The notes under the pieces were generated by a model that saw only the letters and a program-made list of their open reading frames with translations, made no database searches and was not told where the DNA came from. Shown here one piece after another: positions 44,579-53,328 of a DNA stretch of 64,000 nt. Source of the stretch: an uncultured Phascolarctobacterium sp. (GTDB lineage: Bacteria > Bacillota > Negativicutes > Acidaminococcales > Acidaminococcaceae). The first letter of the stretch is position 1; every line of letters starts with the position of its first letter. The position numbers and the translations under genes are program-made. The stretch lies in contig CASFZG010000001.1 of NCBI GenBank assembly GCA_949299135.1, positions 62,001 to 126,000 of the forward strand. Direction: 5' to 3'.

Positions 44579-47500
44579 TTATTTAAAATAATTTACGCCG
44601 CTGATGAAGATTTTCTGGTCTTTGCTGCCACTGATATTTTTGAACAGACCGGGCACAAAGCGTTCGGTATGGCCCATTTTGCCAAGAATTCTGCCATCGG
44701 GGCTGGTAATGCCTTCGATAGCATACAGCGAACCATTCGGGTTATGCGGCATTGCCATGGTCGGGTTGCCGTTTTCATCAACGTACTGCGTTGCCACCTG
44801 TCCGTTGGCAAACAGCTCTTTAATAGTTGCTTCCGGCGCATAGAATCGTCCTTCGCCGTGAGATACGGCAACGGAATGAATTTCGCCCGGTTCAACGGCA
44901 CTGAACCACGGGGATTTGTTGGAAACAATGCGCGTGCTAACAATCTGCGATACATGGCGGCCAATGTTGTTGAAGGTCAGCGTCGGGCTTTCCGCCGTCA
45001 TGTCGCGGATTTCGCCGTAAGGCACAAGGCCGAGTTTAACCAGAGCCTGGAAGCCGTTGCAGATACCGAGCATCAAACCGTCTCGGTCGTTAAGCAAACG
45101 CTCAATAGCTTCTTTAATACGCGGGTTGCGCAGCATGGTGGCAATAAATTTGCCGCTGCCGTCCGGCTCGTCACCGGCGCTGAAACCGCCCGGAAGCATT
45201 ACAATCTGCGCGTTGTCAATCATTTTTACCATCGTTGCTACGGATTCTTCTACCGCCTGCGGGGTAAGGTTGCGCACAATAAAAGTTTCGGCAACTGCTC
45301 CTGCGTCCTCAAACGCGCGGGCGCTGTCGTATTCGCAATTGATGCCCGGGAATACCGGAATGAATACGCGCGGTTTGGCAATGGTTACCGGTGCGGTCAA
45401 AGGCAGTTCTGCCTTATAAAGCGGCAGGTCGATGTCTTTGTCATCTTTATCCGCGGTTTTGGACGGGAAGATGCCTTCCAGCGGAGCGCTGTATGCTTTA
45501 AGCGCAGCCGCGATTTCAATAACGTCGTCGTTGATGGCGATAACCGGTTTTTCTGCGGTGTGGCCAAGCAGCATGTAGTCCAAACCGTCGAACAGTTCTT
45601 CCGGTTCAACGCCTGCCGCAAGTTCCAGCACCAGTCCGCCCGGCTGCAAAGTAAACAGTCCGTCGGTGTCGTTGTAAGGTTTAATAAATTCAAAGCCAAG
45701 GTTGTTGCCAAGGCACATAGTTGTAATAAGCGCTGCAATACCGCCTTCTTTTACGGCAGCGGCGGCGCTGATTTTGCCTGCCAGCATTGCATTATGCACT
45801 GCGGTAAGGTTCTGTTTCAGCACGCCGAAGTCAGGCACTTCGCTATTATCGCGTGGGCAGGAAAGGAACACTACCTTGCTGCCTGCCTGTTTGAATTCTG
45901 CCGATACGGCTTTGTCGCCGTCGATAACGTCAACCGCAAAGGATACCAGCGTCGGCGGAACGGTTTTATCCATAAAGGTACCACTCATGCTGTCCTTGCC
46001 GCCGATTGCAGGCAGTTCCAAAGCGTCCAGCGCGGTAAATGCGCCAAGCAGTGCGGCAAACGGCTGCCCCCAAAGTTCGGTATTGTGCAGTTTAGGGAAG
46101 TATTCTTGGCAGGTCAGGCGCAGTTTGGAGGGGTCAGCACCCAAAGCAACGGCGCGGGTTACAGATTCCACAACTGCGTACATTGCGCCGTGGAACGGAC
46201 TCCAGCAAGCAACATCCGGATTATAGCCGCAAGCCATTACGGAAGCTGCCGTTGTTTTGCCGTGCAGTACGGGCAGTCGTCCAACCATGCCTTCAGCCGG
46301 GGTAAGCTGGTTTTTGCCGCCAAACGGCATCAGCACGGTACCACGGCCGATGGTGCTGTCAAAGCGTTCACTCAAACCTTTCTGGCTGCAAACATTCAAA
46401 CGTCCAAGGTTTGCCAGCCATGCGTCTTTCAGTTCTTTGCCTGCAACCTCTGCCGGGATTTTATCAAATATGCATTCGCCGGTGGTTTCCAGAACTTTAA
46501 CATCGGCATGCTGTGCCACGCCGTTGGTGTTCAAAAAGTCGCGGGAAAGGTCAACAATCTTATCGCCGCGCCAGAACATTACAAGGCGCCTGCTGTCGGT
46601 AACTTCACCGATAACGGTTGCTTCAAGGTTTTCCTCATCGGCGAAAGCCACAAATTTTTTAATATCCGCCGGGGCGATGACAAGCGCCATACGTTCCTGC
46701 GATTCGGAAATTGCAAGCTCGGTGCCGTCAAGGCCTTCGTATTTTTTCGGTACTTTATCAAGGTCGATAACCATGCCGTCGGCCAGTTCGCCGTTAGCAA
46801 CGGATACGCCGCCTGCGCCGTAGTCGTTGCAGCGTTTAATCATCGGCGTTACTTCCGGATTGCGGAACAGGCGCTGGATTTTGCGTTCGGTCGGCGGGTT
46901 GCCTTTCTGTACTTCCGCGCCGCAGCTTGCCAGCGAATCAACGGTATGTTCCTTGGAAGAACCGGTTGCGCCGCCGCAGCCGTCACGGCCGGTTCTGCCG
47001 CCGAGCAGTACCAGAAGGTCGCCCGGTTCAGGAGTTTCGCGTTTAACAAGGTTACGCGGCACAGCGCCTACAACAGCGCCGACTTCCATACGTTTTGCTA
47101 CAAATTTATCGTGGTAGTATTCCTGTACATGGCCGGTTGCAAGGCCGATCTGGTTGCCGTAAGAGCTGTAGCCTGCTGCCGCGCCGATAGTAATTTTGCG
47201 CTGCGGCAGTTTGCCGGGCAGAGTGTCTTCAACAGGTACGCGCGGGTCGGCAGCGCCGGTTACGCGCATAGCCTGATATACATAGGCACGGCCGGAAAGC
47301 GGGTCGCGGATTGCGCCGCCAAGGCAGGTAGCAGCGCCGCCGAACGGCTCGATTTCCGTCGGGTGGTTATGGGTTTCGTTTTTGAACAGCAGCAGCCATT
47401 CTTCGGTTTTGCCGTCAACTTCAATCGGCACAACAATGGTGCATGCGTTAATTTCTTCCGATTCGTCCAAATCGTTCAGTTTGCCTTCAGCACGCAGTTT

Positions 47501-48346
47501 TTTCATACCGATAACGGCGATGTCCATCAAAGTTACAGGGCGTTTGGTATCCGCGCCATAAACTTCGTCGCGCGCCGCCATGTATTTATCCAGCGCAGCC
47601 TGTACCGGCTGGTTGTAAAGGCCGGGCTCAATTTCCACGTCCTCAATCTGCGTCATAAAAGTGGTATGGCGGCAGTGGTCGGACCAGTAAGTATCCAGAA
47701 CCTTAATTTCGGTAATGGTCGGTTCGCGGTGTTCTTCGTTAAAATATTTCTGGCACCACAGCAGGTCGTCCAGACTCATGGCCAGTCCGTTTTCCACGCG
47801 GTAGGCTTCCATTTCGTCTTTGGTAAAGGTCAAAAAGCCCTCTACGGATTTAATTTTCTGAGGCTCCTCGCAGGTCTGCACAAGGGTTGCCGGTTTTTCC
47901 CACGCAGCTTCGCGCGCTTCAATCGGGTTGATGCAGTAAGCCTTGATTTTGGCAAACTCCTCGTCGCTGATTGTGCCGGACAAAATATAAACCTTGGCGG
48001 AAGATACCAGCGGACGCTCCTTCTGGGTAATCAGCTGAATGCACTGTGCGGCAAAGTCTTCCCTCTGGTTGTACTGGCCGGGCAAAAATTCAACGGCAAA
48101 AGCGCGGCAGCCTGCCGGCACTTCCAGTTCTTCGGTAACGGTGTCAACCGGGGGTTCGCTTAAAACCAAACCTTTGGCAGCGGCAAACTCCTCATCGGTT
48201 ACGCCCATCACATCGTAACGGTTCAGCACGCGGATACCGGTTAAGCCTTTCATGCCGAGGTTAGTCTGCAAATCGGCGAGCATACCCCTTGCTTCAACGG
48301 CAAAAGCTTCTTTTTTCTCTACAAAAATGCGTCTGATTTTGTCCAT
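44579..48346 (-). CDS. purL: Phosphoribosylformylglycinamidine synthase, single-chain PurL-PurQ
   Basis: A 1255-residue enzyme of purine synthesis, converting FGAR, glutamine and ATP to FGAM. The N-terminal PurS-like region, two AIR-synthase-like halves (with LLFKNETHNHPTEIEPFGG and AIGGKDSMSGTF) and a C-terminal class I glutaminase are fused. The glutaminase carries the nucleophile Cys in LGICNGFQALV and begins VFIPVFPGINCEYDSARAF. This is the clostridial single-chain form; most monoderm bacilli have separate PurS, PurL and PurQ. It follows the GNAT gene by 24 bases. No purine riboswitch is seen. Confidence 0.96.
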   Translation of the reverse strand: MDKIRRIFVEKKEAFAVEARGMLADLQTNLGMKGLTGIRVLNRYDVMGVTDEEFAAAKGLVLSEPPVDTVTEELEVPAGCRAFAVEFLPGQYNQREDFAAQCIQLITQKERPLVSSAKVYILSGTISDEEFAKIKAYCINPIEAREAAWEKPATLVQTCEEPQKIKSVEGFLTFTKDEMEAYRVENGLAMSLDDLLWCQKYFNEEHREPTITEIKVLDTYWSDHCRHTTFMTQIEDVEIEPGLYNQPVQAALDKYMAARDEVYGADTKRPVTLMDIAVIGMKKLRAEGKLNDLDESEEINACTIVVPIEVDGKTEEWLLLFKNETHNHPTEIEPFGGAATCLGGAIRDPLSGRAYVYQAMRVTGAADPRVPVEDTLPGKLPQRKITIGAAAGYSSYGNQIGLATGHVQEYYHDKFVAKRMEVGAVVGAVPRNLVKRETPEPGDLLVLLGGRTGRDGCGGATGSSKEHTVDSLASCGAEVQKGNPPTERKIQRLFRNPEVTPMIKRCNDYGAGGVSVANGELADGMVIDLDKVPKKYEGLDGTELAISESQERMALVIAPADIKKFVAFADEENLEATVIGEVTDSRRLVMFWRGDKIVDLSRDFLNTNGVAQHADVKVLETTGECIFDKIPAEVAGKELKDAWLANLGRLNVCSQKGLSERFDSTIGRGTVLMPFGGKNQLTPAEGMVGRLPVLHGKTTAASVMACGYNPDVACWSPFHGAMYAVVESVTRAVALGADPSKLRLTCQEYFPKLHNTELWGQPFAALLGAFTALDALELPAIGGKDSMSGTFMDKTVPPTLVSFAVDVIDGDKAVSAEFKQAGSKVVFLSCPRDNSEVPDFGVLKQNLTAVHNAMLAGKISAAAAVKEGGIAALITTMCLGNNLGFEFIKPYNDTDGLFTLQPGGLVLELAAGVEPEELFDGLDYMLLGHTAEKPVIAINDDVIEIAAALKAYSAPLEGIFPSKTADKDDKDIDLPLYKAELPLTAPVTIAKPRVFIPVFPGINCEYDSARAFEDAGAVAETFIVRNLTPQAVEESVATMVKMIDNAQIVMLPGGFSAGDEPDGSGKFIATMLRNPRIKEAIERLLNDRDGLMLGICNGFQALVKLGLVPYGEIRDMTAESPTLTFNNIGRHVSQIVSTRIVSNKSPWFSAVEPGEIHSVAVSHGEGRFYAPEATIKELFANGQVATQYVDENGNPTMAMPHNPNGSLYAIEGITSPDGRILGKMGHTERFVPGLFKNISGSKDQKIFISGVNYFK

Positions 48347-48370
48347 TAAATCAGCCTCCCTGCTTTATTT

Positions 48371-49549
48371 TCAATAATACTCGTTGATGTAGTTACGGCA
48401 TTTGGCAAACAATGCCTGCATAAAACCGCTTTTGTGCGGATTAAGAACTTTTATTTTACCGGCGCGCATCAGCTCGTCAAAGCTGAACGTGCCGAAACAT
48501 AACTGCGTAAAGGCCGCCGCGTCCATGACGATTTCTTCATCATCGACGGTACTGGCGTGTGTTAAAATACCGCCCGATGCTTTAATTTTCAAAAGCCCGT
48601 TGTTCAGCGGCAAAAATTTATCGGTAATTAAAAGCGTGGCTTCACCTTCCAAAGCCTGTGGCACAGGCAAAAGCTCCAGCGCCTTGCGGATATTAATGCA
48701 GCGCGCCATCATAAAAGGCTTAACGCTGCCGCAGTAATCGGCGCCAGCAAAATCAAGATGCGCCAGATTATCTGCTTCGGCCAGCCATTCAAAGGTCTGC
48801 GCGTCGCTTAAATGCCCTGCAGCGTAATGCAAAAGCGCGTGCTGCGCCTCACAGTTCAGCGTCAGCATTTCCTGCACTTTAAATGTACCACCGCTGATAG
48901 CATACAGCATATAACCAACAGGCTCATCATTCTGCATAGCAACTGCCAGCATAACCTTTTCGGCTTTGTAGCCGTTTAAAAGTTCCTGCCATTTTGCTTT
49001 GCTGCGCACCGCCATACCGTTAAGGCTCTGCCCGCAGGCAGTGTAAATTTTGTCTGCTGCATCCAATCCTTCAGTTATATCAGCGTAACGCACAAGTTTT
49101 ACATTCTGCACTGGCGGCAGGCTTTTCAGCTCCGTCAGCGGCAGTTTATAAAAATGGCGGTAATAGCAGTAGCTGAAACCGTACGGCGTGTAAATTGCCG
49201 GGTTGATAGGCATAAGCAGCGCAAACGCCGCGCCCTGCGCCCGTAAAACCGTAAAGGCAGTTTCCAGCATCGGCCTTGTCAAATGCTGCCCACGGTATTC
49301 CGGCGCCGTTGCCACGCCCACAATGTACGGCAGGCGCACCTGTTTCCCGCGCAGCGTTATGGCATACGGGTTTAAGTGCAGCATGCACGCCAGTTTATCG
49401 CCGTCAAACCCGCCGATAATGCTGTTTTGCTTTAAACAATATTCCTTAAAATACCACTCAAAAAAAGGGTCGCCCTTTTTTTCAAAGCAGTAGTCCCACA
49501 AATCTGCCGCCTGCGGCAGCATCTGGGCGTTTAAAAGCCTGAAATCCAT
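48371..49549 (-). CDS. Eis-like GNAT family acetyltransferase
   Basis: A 392-residue protein. The N-terminal GNAT domain has the acetyl-CoA loop VGVATAPEYRGQHLTRPML near 78-96. A second GNAT-like repeat and a C-terminal SCP2-like domain follow, which is the three-part Eis arrangement. Eis proteins acetylate amines, including aminoglycosides in mycobacteria; the substrate here is unknown. It lies 11 bases after the DUF2156 gene and 24 bases before purL. Confidence 0.85.
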   Translation of the reverse strand: MDFRLLNAQMLPQAADLWDYCFEKKGDPFFEWYFKEYCLKQNSIIGGFDGDKLACMLHLNPYAITLRGKQVRLPYIVGVATAPEYRGQHLTRPMLETAFTVLRAQGAAFALLMPINPAIYTPYGFSYCYYRHFYKLPLTELKSLPPVQNVKLVRYADITEGLDAADKIYTACGQSLNGMAVRSKAKWQELLNGYKAEKVMLAVAMQNDEPVGYMLYAISGGTFKVQEMLTLNCEAQHALLHYAAGHLSDAQTFEWLAEADNLAHLDFAGADYCGSVKPFMMARCINIRKALELLPVPQALEGEATLLITDKFLPLNNGLLKIKASGGILTHASTVDDEEIVMDAAAFTQLCFGTFSFDELMRAGKIKVLNPHKSGFMQALFAKCRNYINEYY

Positions 49550-49560
49550 AAAGCCCTCTT

Positions 49561-50445
49561 TTATTTAAAAATGGTAGAATATTTTTTAACCATAAATTCC
49601 GGTTTGTACGATTCTTTGGCTTTGCGCAGGCCCTCGTGCCCCATATCCTCCTCGCGGTTCAGGTAGGTAACGTCGCCCCACGCATTTTTGGCAAAATCGC
49701 GGTTGATAACCGAATACAGCCCGCGGATTTCAGGATTGGCCTTTTCCACATGCAGCACTGCGGTATCGTCGTTAATTTTTTCGCCAAAGCTAAAGGCTTC
49801 AACCTTGCCGCCTATGCGGATAACGCCGCCGCGCAGTTTCAGCGCTTCAAAATTGTTCAGCGCTTCGTGTATGGCGCATTTTTCGCATACCAGCGAAGGG
49901 TCGTCGCCCATGCGGCGCTCGCACCACATATCGCCGAAGGCTATGCACTCGTCGATGTTGCTTCTGTTCATTTCCTCGTAAACATAATCCGGGTACTCTT
50001 TTACAAAAGCATTGCAGTGGTTCTTTTTGCCGTGGTACTTACGCCCCGCCAAAGTCGCCAGGTTCTGCTGCAAATAAACATAATCCCAGTTGTCGCGGTC
50101 GTCGGTAATTTCCAAATCGGGAAAGGCTTTTAACAAGCGTTCCTTACCGTCTTCGTAAATACCGTGAATTTCAAACGGCTTGCCGCCGTTGTATTCCTTA
50201 ATTTCCTGCATCAGTTTGGGCAGGTCTTCGTTCTTGCCGCCAAAAGGCTGCAAAAAAAAGTCAACATCGTTGCGCTTAACCTTGATAACAAGAAAATCAT
50301 GCGCAACGGTCCAGAAAATATCGTAACAGGTCTGCCACATAAACAAATTGCCGAAAGCACATTCCGAGCCGTGATAATCAGGGCGCGACATGTAGCTTTC
50401 AAACAACGCCTTGTCGGTGACAGCAATTTCTTTGAGTTCTAAAAT
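49561..50445 (-). CDS. DUF2156 protein, apparent ATT start
   Basis: A 294-residue protein of the DUF2156 / lysyltransferase C-terminal-like superfamily (GNAT fold), with SECAFGNLFMWQ early and DMWCERR in the middle. The only conventional in-frame start is TTG at 50404-50406, which has no ribosome site. The frame continues upstream with LELKEIAVTDKALFESYM, which resembles the start of this family. The segment GGGGG (50453-50457) lies seven bases before an ATT at 50443-50445. I therefore take ATT as the start. It heads a DUF2156-GNAT-purL transcript. Confidence 0.8.
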   Translation of the reverse strand: MLELKEIAVTDKALFESYMSRPDYHGSECAFGNLFMWQTCYDIFWTVAHDFLVIKVKRNDVDFFLQPFGGKNEDLPKLMQEIKEYNGGKPFEIHGIYEDGKERLLKAFPDLEITDDRDNWDYVYLQQNLATLAGRKYHGKKNHCNAFVKEYPDYVYEEMNRSNIDECIAFGDMWCERRMGDDPSLVCEKCAIHEALNNFEALKLRGGVIRIGGKVEAFSFGEKINDDTAVLHVEKANPEIRGLYSVINRDFAKNAWGDVTYLNREEDMGHEGLRKAKESYKPEFMVKKYSTIFK

Positions 50446-50477
50446 AAAATGACCCCCAATTTTGTTCTTATTAAAAT

Positions 50478-50488
50478 ATTATACCATA
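50478..50488 (-). promoter_or_regulatory. Extended -10 promoter of the DUF2156-GNAT-purL transcript
   Basis: TATAAT at 50478-50483 with TG one base upstream. A weak TTGGGA is 18 bases further. The leader is about 30 bases. Confidence 0.55.
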
Positions 50489-50537
50489 CTGCGGGTAACT
50501 TTCCCAAAGTTTCTGTCACATTATTTATAAAATTTGC

Positions 50538-50571
50538 ATAAAAAACAAAAACCTGCCGCAAAAACGGCAGG
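50538..50571 (-). terminator. Terminator after the zinc-ribbon gene
   Basis: Stem CCTGCCG/CGGCAGG at 50552-50571, followed by TTTTTGTTTTTT. Confidence 0.9.
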
Positions 50572-50584
50572 CGTTGTTATTCAA

Positions 50585-50875
50585 TTAAGCGCGGTGATGC
50601 GCGTTGAAGCAGTCGCGGCAGTAAACCGGACGGTCTTCGGACGGTTTGAACGGAACTTCGGTTTCTTTACCGCATTCAGCGCAAACTGCCGGATACATCT
50701 GGCGGGCCGGACGGTCGCTTACAATGCCAAGACGCTGTTTGCGTGCCTGACGGCAGGCAGGGCAGCGGCCCGGTTCGTTGGTGAAGCCTTTGGATTCATA
50801 AAATTCCTGTTCGGAAGCGGAAAAAACAAATTCCTTGCCGCATTCCTTGCATACTAAAGTTTTGTCTTCTTTCAT
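50585..50875 (-). CDS. Zinc-ribbon protein with two treble CxxC pairs
   Basis: A 96-residue protein with four CxxC knuckles: CKEC (9-12), CPAC (38-41), CAEC and CRDC near the end. It matches the probable zinc-ribbon family often annotated as zf-trcl/CXXC, with YESKGFTNEPGRCPACR as the diagnostic segment. Its role is unknown. It is a single-gene transcript with a strong promoter, a leader of about 120 bases and a strong terminator, which suggests regulated expression. Confidence 0.85.
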   Translation of the reverse strand: MKEDKTLVCKECGKEFVFSASEQEFYESKGFTNEPGRCPACRQARKQRLGIVSDRPARQMYPAVCAECGKETEVPFKPSEDRPVYCRDCFNAHHRA

Positions 50876-50879
50876 TGTT

Positions 50880-51000
50880 ATCAGCTCCTTACATTAATCA
50901 TACCCCATGAGGACTTCATAGATTTGCCACGGCTTCGATATAAATGCAAGAAGCATCAAAGAAGATATGAACCCTTTATGAACCAACAGAGATATACTGA
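50880..51000 (-). other. Long leader of the zinc-ribbon gene
   Basis: About 120 bases between the predicted start and the ATG at 50875. It contains a direct repeat GGTTCATA-AAG-GGTTCATA near its 5' end. A possible 12-codon frame starts ATG at 50917-50919 and ends TGA at 50881-50883 (MKSSWGMINVRS). That stop lies on the ribosome site of the main gene. Confidence 0.4.
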
Positions 51001-51004
51001 TTTA

Positions 51005-51033
51005 AGTATATCTTTTTAAAGTACAAATGTCAA
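51005..51033 (-). promoter_or_regulatory. Strong promoter of the zinc-ribbon gene
   Basis: TTGACA at 51028-51033 and TATACT at 51005-51010, 17 bases apart. The -10 box lies inside an inverted repeat: GATATACT (50991-50998) and AGTATATC (51005-51012), six bases apart. Confidence 0.85.
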
Positions 51034-51070
51034 TATATCATGGCTGTTTTTAACATTTGTCAGCCAAAAT

Positions 51071-51679
51071 TTAACGTAAATAATAGGTTGCGTTGGTGTT
51101 TTCCAGCACTGTTGTGAACCCGCGCCATTTTGCAAGCGTTGACGTGCTGCAGTTACCAACGCTGAAATTCCAGATATTATTCAAATCCACGCCCAAAAAC
51201 AGGCACAGCAAAACGCGGATAATGCCGCCGTGCGACACAATGGCAATATCTTTGTCATCCATCTCCGCAAGGCAGCGTTTAAAAAACGGCTCAACGCGCG
51301 CGGCGACGGCGGTAAAATTTTCGCCGCCGGGCACATGGCACAGCGCCGGATTTTTAAAGAAAGCGTCAATTTCGCCCGGCCATTTGGCGTTGATTTCGTC
51401 AAAGGTCATGCCCTCCCATTCACCGAAGGCAATTTCCTTGATATCGTCAACCGTTTCAATTGCAAGCCCGTGCGTCTGCGCCACCGGTTCAGCCGTCTGG
51501 CGTGCACGCAAAAGGCTGCTGCAATAAATTTTATCCAGCTTGATGTTCTTAAAATGCTCTGCCAGAAGCTGCGCCTGCGCCTTGCCTTTGGCATTCAGTT
51601 CAATATCTGTCTGCCCCTGAAAGCGGTAGCTTTTGTTGGAATCCGTTTCGCCGTGGCGGATTAAATACAGCCTGCCCAT
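51071..51679 (-). CDS. cobC: Alpha-ribazole phosphatase-like histidine phosphatase
   Basis: A 202-residue phosphoglycerate-mutase-type phosphatase with the phosphohistidine loop RHGET at 8-12, the second catalytic His in VSHGGIIR, and EGMTFDEI. As the last gene of the B12 operon, it should remove phosphate from alpha-ribazole phosphate or adenosylcobamide phosphate. Its ATG overlaps the preceding stop by one base (TAATG). The function is assigned mainly by context, because the family is broad. Confidence 0.85.
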   Translation of the reverse strand: MGRLYLIRHGETDSNKSYRFQGQTDIELNAKGKAQAQLLAEHFKNIKLDKIYCSSLLRARQTAEPVAQTHGLAIETVDDIKEIAFGEWEGMTFDEINAKWPGEIDAFFKNPALCHVPGGENFTAVAARVEPFFKRCLAEMDDKDIAIVSHGGIIRVLLCLFLGVDLNNIWNFSVGNCSTSTLAKWRGFTTVLENTNATYYLR

Positions 51680-52530
51680 TATTTCGCCCCCTGTTTGCCC
51701 TTCAATTCTTCGGCATGCGAAAATTCTTTTACCTCAACATGTACGCCTGCTTCGGCGAAGGTTTCCATTTCCTTATAGGCTTTAAGCCCTGCGTCAAGCA
51801 GGCTCAATGCCAGCACAGCGCCCTCGCCGCGGCAGATTTTTATATCCAGCCTCAGTGGCGCGGTTAGCCCGATGGCTTTTAACAAATCTTCCATGCCCGG
51901 CTCTGCCGATACATGTCCGGCGAACAGATAATCCTTAGCCGCCGCGTTATACTTAACAGCAGCCATTGCCGCAAGTACCGTAGCAGCACCGTCCAGCATT
52001 ACCGGCACTTTAAGCGCCGCTGCCTGCAAAATGCCGCCTGCCATAGCGGCAATAGCCACGCTGCCAAGCTGCTGTAAAAATTCGTAGCCATCAATATCAG
52101 CATTAAGCTGATATTCCGGCACAGCATCTGCCCAGCCGAAAGCCAGCACCTGCTGACCGCTTTGCAAACTTGCCGCTTCCTTAACCAAAAGTGCGCCCTC
52201 CAGCAATGCTTCTTCAATGCTTTCTGCCGTTACCAGAAAGGTCTGCGCGTTTATTCCGGCGTTAGCCGCCAGTACACTTGCCTGTTTGCCGCCCTGCATG
52301 TAAGCTGCCGCCTGCGCCGGGTCGGCAGTCCACACCAGCAGCGTTTTCTGCGGGTAGTTTACATCGTTTTTATCGGCGCTGCCGTAAATTGCCGCATAAC
52401 GCGTCGCCATTTCTTCCAGCTTCGCCAGCGAGCCGACCGGCTTGATTAAATTGTCAAAACGCTCCTGCGCTTTGGCAATTAAATTTCTATCGGCAGGCAG
52501 CACATTAGCCGCCAAAACATCTATCTCCAT
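51679..52530 (-). CDS. Short CobT paralogue, possible ArsB-like subunit
   Basis: A 283-residue protein homologous to CobT but about 60 residues shorter. Retained: the N-terminal FDNLIKPVGSLAKLEEMATRYA (in pieces: KPVGSLAKLEEMA), MAGGILQAA, VMLDGAATVLAA, HVSAEPGMEDLL and a glutamate in CRGEGAVLAL that aligns with the CobT catalytic Glu. Missing: the GDHG and EMGIGNTT segments. In their place is TLLVWTADPAQAAAYMQGG. It lies between cobS and cobC. Negativicutes such as Sporomusa use two CobT homologues (ArsA plus ArsB) to activate phenolic bases, and this may be the second subunit. Confidence 0.75.
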   Translation of the reverse strand: MEIDVLAANVLPADRNLIAKAQERFDNLIKPVGSLAKLEEMATRYAAIYGSADKNDVNYPQKTLLVWTADPAQAAAYMQGGKQASVLAANAGINAQTFLVTAESIEEALLEGALLVKEAASLQSGQQVLAFGWADAVPEYQLNADIDGYEFLQQLGSVAIAAMAGGILQAAALKVPVMLDGAATVLAAMAAVKYNAAAKDYLFAGHVSAEPGMEDLLKAIGLTAPLRLDIKICRGEGAVLALSLLDAGLKAYKEMETFAEAGVHVEVKEFSHAEELKGKQGAK

Positions 52531-52542
52531 TCTGCACCATCC

Positions 52543-53328
52543 TTAAAACAAACTAAATATGCTGTGGTAAGTATAAAAACCAAGCACCAAAAAGCGTCCG
52601 CCAATTATTACCATAATTAAGTACATCACGTTGCCGCATTCCGTCAGCGCGCCGTAAGTGTCGCCCGTCAGCCCGCCAAGCTGCCCCTGCAAAAATTTGC
52701 CAAAGCCGAACACCAGCACAAAGGTTACCGCCATCACCGCAAGGTACTGCAAACCGCACAGCGCCGTTATGCCAATGCCCAGTGCCAACGCGATAACAGT
52801 ATAAACAGGTTTGGCGTACATTTTAAACATGTGCCCGATGCCGGTTTTGCGCGCGTAGGGAAAGTTGACGATGAAAATTACCATAAAAGTGCGCGTCGCC
52901 ACGCTCATGGCAATCAGCGCCGCCGTCAGCTCCTGCGGCATGATGGAAACATACGCCGCCACCTTCAGCAAAATTAAGGTAACAACTGCCAGCACGGCGT
53001 TGGAACCAACGTGGCTGTCCTTCATAATCTCCAGCATGCGCTCGCGGTTGCGCGCCGAAAAAACACCGTCGGCGGTATCCATAAAACCGTCGTACATCAG
53101 CCCGCCGGTGATGATGATTTCCGCAAGTATTAAAAGCGCCGCCCGCATAAAATCAGGCACGGCAAGCCATACTAAACCATAATTTACTGCACCCAGAAAC
53201 GCGCCGATAACCAGCCCGACCAGCGGAAAATACGGCACGCTGCGCGAAAAATCCTCGTCACGCCAGTCCGTGCGGTGGCTGAAACGGATGCGCGTTAAAA
53301 ATTCCAGGCAGGTAATAAAATCACGCAT
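52543..53328 (-). CDS. cobS: Adenosylcobinamide-GDP ribazoletransferase (cobalamin synthase)
   Basis: A 261-residue inner-membrane enzyme joining adenosylcobinamide-GDP to the activated lower-ligand nucleoside. The conserved acidic motif is DGFMDTADGVFS, and six or so hydrophobic helices follow. The ATG at 53326-53328 overlaps the cobT stop by eight bases and has GGTGG upstream. A GTG nine bases earlier is less likely. Confidence 0.94.
   Translation of the reverse strand: MRDFITCLEFLTRIRFSHRTDWRDEDFSRSVPYFPLVGLVIGAFLGAVNYGLVWLAVPDFMRAALLILAEIIITGGLMYDGFMDTADGVFSARNRERMLEIMKDSHVGSNAVLAVVTLILLKVAAYVSIMPQELTAALIAMSVATRTFMVIFIVNFPYARKTGIGHMFKMYAKPVYTVIALALGIGITALCGLQYLAVMAVTFVLVFGFGKFLQGQLGGLTGDTYGALTECGNVMYLIMVIIGGRFLVLGFYTYHSIFSLF

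Noticed and set aside
44669-48163. A plus-strand frame of 1164 codons
   Set aside because: It is exactly antisense to purL, with the reversed residue bias of GC-rich third positions and no domain.
48347-48370. Purine riboswitch or PurR site before purL
   Set aside because: Only 24 bases separate the GNAT stop from purL, and no aptamer-like sequence occurs upstream of the DUF2156 gene.
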